Shown one piece after another: positions 6,144-12,976 of a stretch of 13,260 nt of DNA. Positions within the stretch are counted from its first letter, which is position 1. Each line of letters starts with the position of its first letter. The stretch spans positions 404 through 13,663 of the forward strand of contig PLMF01000344.1 of assembly GCA_003142355.1 (NCBI GenBank). Reading direction: 5' to 3'. The notes beneath the pieces were generated by a model, which saw only the letters and a program-made list of their open reading frames with translations, was not told where the DNA came from and did no database searches. Source of the DNA: Bryobacterales bacterium. Its GTDB lineage: Bacteria; Acidobacteriota; Terriglobia; Bryobacterales; Bryobacteraceae. The position numbers and the translations under genes are program-made.

Positions 6144-7163
6144 GTGTTCAAAGGAATGTTCAGGCGCAGTTTCCTGATAACAGGGGCCGGCGCGCTCGCA
6201 GCGCTGGCTCAGCAGAAAGCGGCCGACAAGAAGCCGGACGACGCCCACGTCGCCGGGGCGACGCAGGATCCCACGCCGCGGGTCGGGATCGTCCTCTCGA
6301 GCTTCAAACAGGGCGAAGAGCACGACGGAACCAAGATACCGGGACTCACCGACCCCCAGGCTCCGGGCGCCGATCTGACGCCCGCGCAACTGGACGCAAT
6401 GGTTCGAAAAGCCATCGACTTGGCCGCCCTTCGCCATTCGGAGTTCTGGGAGACCGTTGAGCCCGAAGATTGGATCGTCGTCAAGACCGGGTCCCGCACG
6501 GACTCGCGGATCGTGGGTGGCGCCATCTCCTATCTGGCGGAACGCAAACGAGGGCTCCGCTTTACGGTAATCGACCGTTTGCCGCAGGGCGGCGAATGGG
6601 CGCAGGAGTATCCGAAGCTGGTGAGCGGCCTGGGCACGAAGTTCTCCGGGGCCCGCTTTGAACTCGTGGATCTGAACACCGCCCCCACCAGCGATCTCCC
6701 CGTACCCGACAGGCCGGGAGTCACCTACGGAATTCCCAAGATCGTTCAGCAATGCGACCGGCTGATCAGCATTGCTCCGCTGGCGACGGATCCGGCTCTG
6801 GGCGTATCACTCTCGGTCGGGAATTACGCGAACATCTCCACTAAACCGGTCACCACCAAAGAAGCACTGATCGATCTGTTCAGCTACCGGCCCGCCGATC
6901 TCGCGCTGGTAGGCGGGAGCTGGGGCGTGGAAGGGGATGGAGCTCCGGTGCACCACAACGTCCTGATCTCGGGGATGAAGGCGGTGGCGGTCGATTCGGT
7001 GGCGGCGTCGGTGATGGGCTTTAAGCCGGCGGACCTGCCGTACCTGGCTTTAGGGCAGAATCGGGGCTTCGGATCCTGGGACCCCGATGAAATCTGGACC
7101 CGTGGCAACGAAATCGAGGAAGCGCGGCGGGAATTCAAGAAGCCGGCCGGCTGGCGCCGGTAG
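6144..7163 (+). CDS. Exported DUF362-family protein, shorter and diverged
   Basis: 339 residues from GTG 6144, which has GGAG four bases upstream; ATG 6156, just behind AAGGA, is an equally possible start and gives 335. The N-terminus FRRSFLITGAGALAALAQQ is a twin-arginine-like leader. The body follows the DUF362 layout: PRVGIVLSSF, a helix with LDAMVRKAIDLA, EDWIVVKTGS, FTVIDRLPQGG, CDRLISIAPLATDPALGVSL, and a C-terminal KAVAVDSVAASVMGFKP matching the NPVAVDAIAATLIGY segment of its neighbour. Where the neighbour has the Cys-rich Lys-Asn motif, this protein has SLSVGNYANIS, so that site is altered, and it lacks the jelly-roll tail. It is divergent from the larger DUF362 gene with only 22 bp between starts. 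A shared role in the envelope is inferred. Function unknown. Confidence 0.78.
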   Translation: MFKGMFRRSFLITGAGALAALAQQKAADKKPDDAHVAGATQDPTPRVGIVLSSFKQGEEHDGTKIPGLTDPQAPGADLTPAQLDAMVRKAIDLAALRHSEFWETVEPEDWIVVKTGSRTDSRIVGGAISYLAERKRGLRFTVIDRLPQGGEWAQEYPKLVSGLGTKFSGARFELVDLNTAPTSDLPVPDRPGVTYGIPKIVQQCDRLISIAPLATDPALGVSLSVGNYANISTKPVTTKEALIDLFSYRPADLALVGGSWGVEGDGAPVHHNVLISGMKAVAVDSVAASVMGFKPADLPYLALGQNRGFGSWDPDEIWTRGNEIEEARREFKKPAGWRR

Positions 7164-7199
7164 GCCTCGGGCCTGCAATCCTCCCGTCCGGCCGCGGCT

Positions 7200-7394
7200 C
7201 TGAGAGTTGTCCCAAAGGCATTCCGTCGACCAGTTCGCTTGCGGTTCGCTCGATGAGTACGGATTGGTCGCCGTGCAATCCAGGAACACGTTGCCGGTTG
7301 ACGTCGGTTGGCCCGTAACGAACGAGTGGCGTCCCTTGTCGGAGTGGCAGCGCTGCACCATGCAGAGCTGCCCTTCCACCAGATACTTGAATCT
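7200..7394 (-). pseudogene. Right-handed beta-helix (pectate-lyase-like) protein fragment
   Basis: The minus frame reads FKYLVEGQLCMVQRCHSDKG, then RHSFVTGQPTSTGNVFLDCT and NWSTECLWDN. The pattern of a strand ending in a conserved Cys-His region, RH.FV.G, GNVFLDC and WSTG.L.DN resembles internal coils of secreted right-handed parallel beta-helix proteins. No start codon with a ribosome binding site precedes it, a TGA lies shortly upstream in frame, and after WDN the frame drifts into sequence antisense to the DUF362 gene. It therefore appears to be an isolated internal piece of a lost gene. The family match is from recalled motifs, not a search. Confidence 0.45.
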
Positions 7395-7399
7395 CCCGG

Positions 7400-7698
7400 C
7401 GCCTCTCCTCTGCCGTGCGCGGGATCAGCTCGCCGGCGGCGTACTGCTCCAGGCGCTCGATACGGCGAAGGTCGGCCAACGCGCTTTTCGCCCTCGCCAG
7501 CAACAGCACTCGACCGGGGTCACCACCAACGACGGGACCTGTGGTGGGCAGCGATGCATTCATCTCCATGGCCCGCGGTTGGAAGGCAGGCTGTGGTTGC
7601 CTGCGCTCGGCGTCCTGCGGGAGCGGGGCTGCCGAAATCTCTGGGGGTTGATCGGGCGCAAGCGGTTTCGCGCTGACCGCCGGCGCTACGGCACCCAC
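7400..7698 (-). other. Unassigned open frame after the lactate permease
   Basis: Minus-strand frame beginning with a GTG at 7698 that overlaps the last codons of the permease gene. It encodes a Pro/Ala-rich start (SAKPLAPDQPPEISAAPLPQ) and a charged helical stretch (ARAKSALADLRRIERLEQYA, ELIPRTAEERRR). After about 7400 it overlaps the beta-helix fragment in another frame, so at most the first 100 residues could be genuine. The overlap with the permease stop would allow coupled translation. I do not recognise a family. It may be another remnant or a chance frame. Nothing else is visible in 7164-7685 beyond this and the beta-helix fragment. Confidence 0.2.
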
Positions 7699-9305
7699 TG
7701 CGGCTCGACGTAGGCCAGGAACATCGTAATCATGGCGACCAGCACGGTGAGCAGAAGGCTGTGACGGATCGTGAACCGGAACAACCTGCCCTCGTCGGAG
7801 GACGGCAGGCCGGCGCCGGTGGCCGCTATGGCAATGCTCTGCAGGCTGATCATCTTGGCCATCATGCCGCCGGTGGAGTTGGCGGCGGCCATCAGCACCG
7901 GGCTGAGGTTCAGGCGCGTGGCCGTCACCACCTGGAGATTGCCAAAAAGAGCGTTGGAGGAGGTGTCCGATCCCGTCAGGAAACCGCCCAGCCCTCCGAG
8001 CACGGCGCTGAAGAAGGGGAACAGCACGCCGGTAGCCGCAAAGACGAGGCCGAGAGTGGCGGTGGCGCCGGAATAGTTCATGACGTACGCCAGCGCGAGC
8101 ACCACGGCGATGGTGACTTCAGCCAGAAAGACTTGCTGGCAGGTGGCCCGGAGAACCTTGACGAACCGGGCCGGCGACAAGCCCAGCAAGGCCGCCGAGA
8201 GCAGTGCCGAGAGCACGCCCGCCGTGCCCGCGGCGCTCAACCAGTCGAAGCGGTAGATCGCCGGGTAGGGAGTCGGGGCTGGGACGGCGGGGGCGATTTC
8301 CAGCACCATGCGGTGAAGCCCCGGCCACGGGAACGTCACCGAGACCTTATTCAACTCCGCCTTGAACACGCCCCACAGGAGGACCGTGACCACCAGGATC
8401 ACGTAAGGACTCCAGGCCCAGACCACGGCGCCTGGGGCATGGCGTTTGATTGCGATCCGGACAGATTGGTCTCCTTCGAGCACAAACCGGTCCTTGGGCT
8501 TCCAGACCAGCAGCAGGACGACGAGCCCCACCAGGGTCACCAGCGCACTCCCCATAGTGGCGAGATGAGGGCCGACATACCAGGCGATCAGGAACTGCAC
8601 GCCGCCCCAGAGCGCGCCGCACACCACTACCGCCGGCAGCGCGCCCACAAGGCCCTTCCGGCCCCCCATCACATAGACGAGATACGCCGGCAGCAACAGG
8701 GAGGGGAGCAAGCAGATCAGGCCCACGGCGCCGCTGAGGCTGTTGATCGGCAGGTTGGTCACGCCGCTCAAAGTGACAATGGGAATCCCGATGGAACCGA
8801 AGGGCACCGGCACGGTGTTGGCCAGCAGACAGAGGCCGGCCGCGTAGAACGGCGAAAACCCAAGTCCGATGAGCATGGTGGCCGCCACCGCCACGGGCGT
8901 CCCAAACCCCGCGGCGCTTTCCAGAAAGGCGCCGAAACAGAAGGCGATCAGCAGGGCCTGCAACCGGCGGTCCTCAGTGAGGCCGCCGAGCGAATCCCTG
9001 ATGATTTCGAACTTCCCGGACTCCACCGCGACGCGGTACAGCAAGATGGCGCTGAAAATAATCCAGCCGATGGGGAACAGGCCGAAGGCCGCCCCATAGC
9101 CGGCCGAGCGAGCGACCAGTCCCACCGGCATGCGGTAGACCAACAACGCCACAAGCGCCGCGACGCCCAGGCCGGCTACGGATGCCTTCCAGGCCGGGAG
9201 CCGCCGGACACCAAGCAAATAGAGCATGGCGAAGGCGGGAAGAGCGGCCGCGAGCGCGGACAGTGCCAGACTGCCGGCGAGAGGGGTGTAGTTCTGGGTC
9301 CACAT
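7686..9305 (-). CDS. lctP: L-lactate permease (LctP family), minus-strand copy
   Basis: A 539-residue integral membrane protein of the lactate permease family, which imports L-lactate, D-lactate or glycolate with protons. About 12-14 hydrophobic helices cover the whole length. Family landmarks: MWTQNYTPLAGSLALSALAA at the start, ESAAGFGTPVAVAATMLIGL, LLANTVPVPFGSIGIPI, AYVMNYSGATATLGLVFAAT, FLTGSDTSSNALFGNLQV and AANSTGGMMAKMISLQSIAI. The length is normal and there is no frame damage. The start at 9305 is fixed by the family N-terminus MW.QNYTP shared with the divergent paralogue; a weak GAGG lies ten bases upstream. A promoter-like pair sits in the 79-bp gap between the two permease genes. 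No lactate dehydrogenase or LutABC/LldEFG genes are in the window, so the exact substrate is not settled by context. Confidence 0.93.
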   Translation of the reverse strand: MWTQNYTPLAGSLALSALAAALPAFAMLYLLGVRRLPAWKASVAGLGVAALVALLVYRMPVGLVARSAGYGAAFGLFPIGWIIFSAILLYRVAVESGKFEIIRDSLGGLTEDRRLQALLIAFCFGAFLESAAGFGTPVAVAATMLIGLGFSPFYAAGLCLLANTVPVPFGSIGIPIVTLSGVTNLPINSLSGAVGLICLLPSLLLPAYLVYVMGGRKGLVGALPAVVVCGALWGGVQFLIAWYVGPHLATMGSALVTLVGLVVLLLVWKPKDRFVLEGDQSVRIAIKRHAPGAVVWAWSPYVILVVTVLLWGVFKAELNKVSVTFPWPGLHRMVLEIAPAVPAPTPYPAIYRFDWLSAAGTAGVLSALLSAALLGLSPARFVKVLRATCQQVFLAEVTIAVVLALAYVMNYSGATATLGLVFAATGVLFPFFSAVLGGLGGFLTGSDTSSNALFGNLQVVTATRLNLSPVLMAAANSTGGMMAKMISLQSIAIAATGAGLPSSDEGRLFRFTIRHSLLLTVLVAMITMFLAYVEPQWVP

Positions 9306-9318
9306 ATCTCGATTACCT

Positions 9319-9348
9319 CTGATACCGTAGGCGGCAGTGCGGTGTCAA
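9319..9348 (-). promoter_or_regulatory. Promoter-like element for the minus-strand lactate permease
   Basis: On the minus strand, TTGACA (9348-9343), an 18-base spacer, then TATCAG (9324-9319; four of six matches to TATAAT). Transcription would begin around 9312, giving a very short leader before ATG 9305. The -35 is a full consensus match. The spacer is one base over the optimum. Confidence 0.42.
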
Positions 9349-9384
9349 GCCGCGGCGGCGCGCGACGATTTACACTGGCTAGAT

Positions 9385-11037
9385 ATGTGGCAACAAAACT
9401 ATACGCCGGTCGCGAACAGCCTGCCGCTCTCGACGCTGGTCGCGGCGATTCCCATCTTTGCCTTGCTGGTGCTGCTGGGCGTGATGCGCAAACCCGCCTG
9501 GATGGCCTCGCTGGTGGGGCTGGCCACGGCCGCGCTGGTGGCCGTGGGAGTTTACGGCATGCCTTTGGGAAGGCTCTTCGCCGCCGCCACCTACGGCGCC
9601 GCGTTCGGGCTTCTGCCCATCGGCTATGTGGTCTTCGCCGCCATCCTGCTTTACCGCGTGACGCTGGAGAGCGGCAAGTTCGATCTGCTCGAGGATTCCA
9701 TCGGCCACATCACCGAAGACGCGCGTCTGCAGGCGCTGCTGATCGCCTTTGCGTTCGGCGCGTTCATCGAAGGCGCCACCGGATTCGGTACGCCGGTGGC
9801 GGTGGCCGCCGCCATGCTGGTGGGCTTGGGATTCGTGCCGTTCTACGCGGCCGCCATCTGCCTGCTCGCCAATACCGCGGGGGTAGCCTTCGGCGCCATC
9901 GGAATTCCCATCGCCACGCTGGCGGTAACTACCGGTCTGCCCCTCGATCGTCTCAGCGCGGCGGTGGCCCGCATCTGCACGCCCGCCTCTCTGTTTGTCC
10001 CGGCCTACCTGATCCTGGTGATGTACGGCCGCAAGGGCCTGCGCGGCGTCCTTCCCGCCGTGGCGGTTTGCGGCCTCGCCTACACCGCCGCGCAGTTGGT
10101 GGTCTCGAATTCCGTCCTGGCGCCGCTCACCGGGGTTCTGGCGGGCATCGCCGCCCTGGTCTCGCTGGTGGTGCTGCTGCGCGTGTGGAAGCCGCGCGAT
10201 AGCGGGTCGGGCTGGGCGTCGCTCAAGGCCTTCAGCCCAGGCCAGGGCGGGGGGGCCTCGGCGCCGCGCGCCCGGCATACCGCCCTGGAGGTGGCGCACG
10301 CCTGGGCGCCATACGTGCTGCTGGTGGTGTGCGTGCTCCTGTGGGGCTACAAACCTCTGCAAGCGCAATTCAACAGGGTGAGCATCGTGGTGAACTGGCC
10401 GGGCCTGCACAACACCATCGAGCGCATGCCGCCGGTGGTTGCCAAGCCCTCGCTCTACGCGGCTACCTACAACTTCAACTGGCTGGCCACGTCGGGCACC
10501 GGGTGCCTGTTCGCGGCCATCCTGGGCGCTATGGTTGCCGGCTTGAAGCCCCGCCAGTTCGCGCGCACGGTGGGCCACACCGCGAAGCAACTGGCGCTGG
10601 CGGAACTCACGCTGGCGGCGGTGCTGGCGCTGGCATTTGTGATGAACTACTCGGGCGCCACCGCCACGCTGGGCCTGGCCTTTGCCGCCACCGGCGTCCT
10701 GTTCCCGTTCTTCAGCGCGCTGCTCGGCTGGGTGGGCGTCTTCCTCACCGGCAGCGACACTTCCGCCAACGCCCTGTTCGGCACCCTGCAAGTGGTGACC
10801 GCCACCAAGCTGGGGATGAACCCGGTATTGATGGCCGCCGCCAATTCGGCCGGCGGGGTGATGGGCAAAATGATCAGCCTGACGAGCATCGCGGTGGCCA
10901 CCGCCGCCACCTCCATGAAGCGCGAGGAGGAATACCTGCTGTTCCGTTTCACCCTGAAGCACAGTATGCTGCTGGCTTTGATCATCGGACTGACCGTGAT
11001 GTTCATCGCTTACGTGATGCCGGGGTGGGCGCCGTAG
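9385..11037 (+). CDS. lctP: L-lactate permease (LctP family), plus-strand copy
   Basis: A 550-residue membrane permease, paralogue of the divergent copy and collinear with it throughout. Landmarks: MWQQNYTPVANSLPLSTLVA, EGATGFGTPVAVAAAMLVGL, LLANTAGVAFGAIGIPI, AFVMNYSGATATLGLAFAAT, FLTGSDTSANALFGTLQV and AANSAGGVMGKMISLTSIAV. It differs in carrying a longer, Gly/Ser/Ala-rich cytoplasmic-type loop around residues 272-305 (LKAFSPGQGGGASAPRARH), and in the sequence near the GFGTP motif (EGATGF against ESAAGF). An upstream in-frame GTG at 9337 is rejected because the family N-terminus starts at the ATG; the sequence before the ATG (GGCTAGAT) has no clear Shine-Dalgarno site. Two close permeases may differ in substrate (lactate against glycolate), affinity or expression, which is inference. 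Confidence 0.93.
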   Translation: MWQQNYTPVANSLPLSTLVAAIPIFALLVLLGVMRKPAWMASLVGLATAALVAVGVYGMPLGRLFAAATYGAAFGLLPIGYVVFAAILLYRVTLESGKFDLLEDSIGHITEDARLQALLIAFAFGAFIEGATGFGTPVAVAAAMLVGLGFVPFYAAAICLLANTAGVAFGAIGIPIATLAVTTGLPLDRLSAAVARICTPASLFVPAYLILVMYGRKGLRGVLPAVAVCGLAYTAAQLVVSNSVLAPLTGVLAGIAALVSLVVLLRVWKPRDSGSGWASLKAFSPGQGGGASAPRARHTALEVAHAWAPYVLLVVCVLLWGYKPLQAQFNRVSIVVNWPGLHNTIERMPPVVAKPSLYAATYNFNWLATSGTGCLFAAILGAMVAGLKPRQFARTVGHTAKQLALAELTLAAVLALAFVMNYSGATATLGLAFAATGVLFPFFSALLGWVGVFLTGSDTSANALFGTLQVVTATKLGMNPVLMAAANSAGGVMGKMISLTSIAVATAATSMKREEEYLLFRFTLKHSMLLALIIGLTVMFIAYVMPGWAP

Positions 11038-11048
11038 CTTGCGAGGTT

Positions 11049-11076
11049 GGCAGGCCACAAAATGCGATGGCCTGCC
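11049..11076. terminator. Hairpin between convergent permease and kinase genes
   Basis: GGCAGGCCA (11049-11057) and TGGCCTGCC (11068-11076) form a perfect 9-bp stem with a 10-base loop, in the 42-bp gap between the two convergent stop codons. A terminator serving both directions fits the position. There is no T-run on either side, so it would not be a classical intrinsic terminator. Confidence 0.5.
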
Positions 11077-11079
11077 CCA

Positions 11080-12864
11080 CTACCTGAGGGTGGCCGGCAA
11101 CGGGATGCGGATTTCGACGGTGGTGAACTCCATGCCCGGCGAAAAGCGCAGATCCGCGCCCGCACCGTAACAGATCTCGAGCCTGCGCCTGACATTTTGC
11201 AGACCGACGCCCGTGACGGGAGCCTCCGCGGCGCGCCCGCTGGCGCTGTTCTCGACGGAAATCCGCAACTCTTCGTTGCGACATTGGGCCTTGATCCGAA
11301 CGTAGCCCGGCTCGATGCGGAGCGCGACACCGTGCTTGACGGCGTTCTCCACGAGGGGCTGGATGGAGAGCGCCGGGATCGGAATTTGCAGGGCGGCATC
11401 ATCCACCTCTATCTGAACGTCGAGCCGGCTGGCCAGGCGGCACTGTTCCAGCTCCAGATAAGCGCGCACGATCTGCATCTCCTGCGCCAGCGGCACGAAG
11501 GCCTTGTCGGACTGCAAAGAGTAGCGAAAGATTTCGGCGAGGTTGAGCACCATGCGGCGGGCCGCGGCGGCTTCCCGCGGGATGGCGCCATAGAGTGCAT
11601 TCAGGGCGTTGAAAAGGAAATGAGGATTGATTTGCGACCGCAACGCGCGCAGCTCAGCTTGGCTGACCAGCCGGTTCATCTCCTGCCGCCGCAAGGATTC
11701 CACTCTCCCGGTGATTTCCGAGGCGGCATTGGCCAGGGTGTCCAGGTCCTCGCCCAGATAGCGCCGTCCGCCCTGCCGTCGTCCCAGAACCAGCAGGCGG
11801 GAGCGGCCCTCGCCCAGCCGAATGGGAATCGAGGTCTCGGCCCAGCTCGCCTGCGCTTCGCCCTGGCTGATCACGGCGTAGTCCGCGGTCCCGACGGCGG
11901 CGGCGATGAGGGCGGCCGCCCAATCGAGATACTGCTCTTCGCCTGTGAAGGCCGGGCCTTCCTTCACGCGGCTGGCAAGACTCGCGAGGCTGCCTTGCCG
12001 GAAGACCGCGCGCGTAAGCCAGGATTGAACGCGGTTGCGCAGCCAGGCGAAGAACACCAGGAAGAGACAGACGCCGATCAGCAATAGCGCTTCCTGCAAC
12101 GGCTCCGGCGCGGCCCGCTCGACCAGCACCAAGCGGAATGCGGCCTGGATGACCAGCCATGTCAGCACGGCGGCCAGAAGGGCGTTGGCCAGGAAGCGGA
12201 CGAACGCGTCCAGCAAAACGAAACGATAATCCTGCAAGAGAACGAAGAGGGCCAGCGGGATGCCGGCATGGTGCACCAGCAGCTCGCTGGACCAGGCGTG
12301 GCTGGCGTGTCCGGCTCCGAAATGGACGAAAGACATGGCGAACAGCGCCAGGCACATGGCAGCCGCAATACGCACTCCACCCGAGCGCCGCAGCGGGTCG
12401 CGCCGGATGGCGACACCCGCCACCGCAATCGCGGTCAACGCCAGGAAGCCAACCGTGATGAGCAGCAGCGCAGCCTGATGGAGCTTGGCGCCGTTGCCGG
12501 CAATCTCCCAGAAGTGCATGGCCACGGCGATGGCGCTCAGCACGTAGCCACCAGCGACCACGGCGGGCTGGCTATCCCCGAGCGACAGCTGCAGCAGCAC
12601 GGCGGGCAGGAGGCTCAACGCCGAGAAACTGATGGCCACCATCAGGCCCAACACTCCCGCCGGCAAGCCAGGCCACACCAAAGCGATCAGGGAGCCGAGG
12701 TTCCACAGCAGCGAAAGGGCCGCGGCCAATCCCGACAGATAGCGCCCGCGCCCCCCCGACCACCCGCGGCCGCTGAACAGCAGGCAGAGGAAAATCGCAA
12801 AGATCAGCGCTCCGCTGGCGTGCCCGAGGATATTGATGAGCAGAGGCTGGTTGATTCCGATCAT
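11080..12864 (-). CDS. Membrane sensor histidine kinase of the LytS/YehU (His_kinase PF06580) type
   Basis: A 594-residue sensor kinase. Residues 1-275 hold about eight hydrophobic helices forming the membrane sensor. Residues about 300-390 look like a GAF-type domain (GEEQYLDWAAALIAAAVGTA, then IPIRLGEGRSRLLVLG). A helix follows to the phospho-acceptor region LRSQINPHFLFNALNAL, with His415 in the PHFLFN signature. The ATPase domain has SIQPLVENAVKHG (N box, Asn507) and GVGLQNVRRRL (G box, Gly552-554). This class usually phosphorylates a LytTR-type response regulator encoded next to it. None is present within the window on either side, so it is an orphan here unless the regulator lies elsewhere. 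The start ATG 12864 has GAGG only two bases upstream, so initiation is not well defined, but the first helix begins right after it. It is convergent with the permease and divergent from the next gene. Confidence 0.9.
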   Translation of the reverse strand: MIGINQPLLINILGHASGALIFAIFLCLLFSGRGWSGGRGRYLSGLAAALSLLWNLGSLIALVWPGLPAGVLGLMVAISFSALSLLPAVLLQLSLGDSQPAVVAGGYVLSAIAVAMHFWEIAGNGAKLHQAALLLITVGFLALTAIAVAGVAIRRDPLRRSGGVRIAAAMCLALFAMSFVHFGAGHASHAWSSELLVHHAGIPLALFVLLQDYRFVLLDAFVRFLANALLAAVLTWLVIQAAFRLVLVERAAPEPLQEALLLIGVCLFLVFFAWLRNRVQSWLTRAVFRQGSLASLASRVKEGPAFTGEEQYLDWAAALIAAAVGTADYAVISQGEAQASWAETSIPIRLGEGRSRLLVLGRRQGGRRYLGEDLDTLANAASEITGRVESLRRQEMNRLVSQAELRALRSQINPHFLFNALNALYGAIPREAAAARRMVLNLAEIFRYSLQSDKAFVPLAQEMQIVRAYLELEQCRLASRLDVQIEVDDAALQIPIPALSIQPLVENAVKHGVALRIEPGYVRIKAQCRNEELRISVENSASGRAAEAPVTGVGLQNVRRRLEICYGAGADLRFSPGMEFTTVEIRIPLPATLR

Positions 12865-12976
12865 GGCCTCAGCCCCCGCCGGCGCTTAAATTCCGCCCGC
12901 TGGCCCGGCGATTGCCGCCAACGGTGAGAAAGAAGTAAGGCCGGCCGGAGCTTCCTACCATACTGTACACACAAGC

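Noticed and set aside
7162..7174. AGGCC-TCG-GGCCT hairpin at the end of the second DUF362 gene
   Set aside because: A 5-bp stem overlapping the stop codon with no T-run; too weak in GC-rich DNA to call a terminator.
9337..9384. GTG start for the plus-strand permease
   Set aside because: The 16 extra residues are not in the paralogue, whose N-terminus aligns from MW.QNYTP.
7761..10202. An 813-codon plus-strand open frame across both permease genes
   Set aside because: It is antisense to the minus-strand permease and out of frame with the plus-strand one. Its product is rich in Gln, Arg, Gly and His with no domain or membrane pattern, typical of a shadow in GC-rich DNA.
9379..11058. A 559-codon minus-strand open frame
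   Set aside because: Fully antisense to the plus-strand lactate permease, with His/Gln/Gly/Arg-rich composition and no recognisable motif.
11047..12087. A 346-codon plus-strand open frame
   Set aside because: Antisense to the kinase ATPase and dimerisation domains, which carry all the expected boxes.
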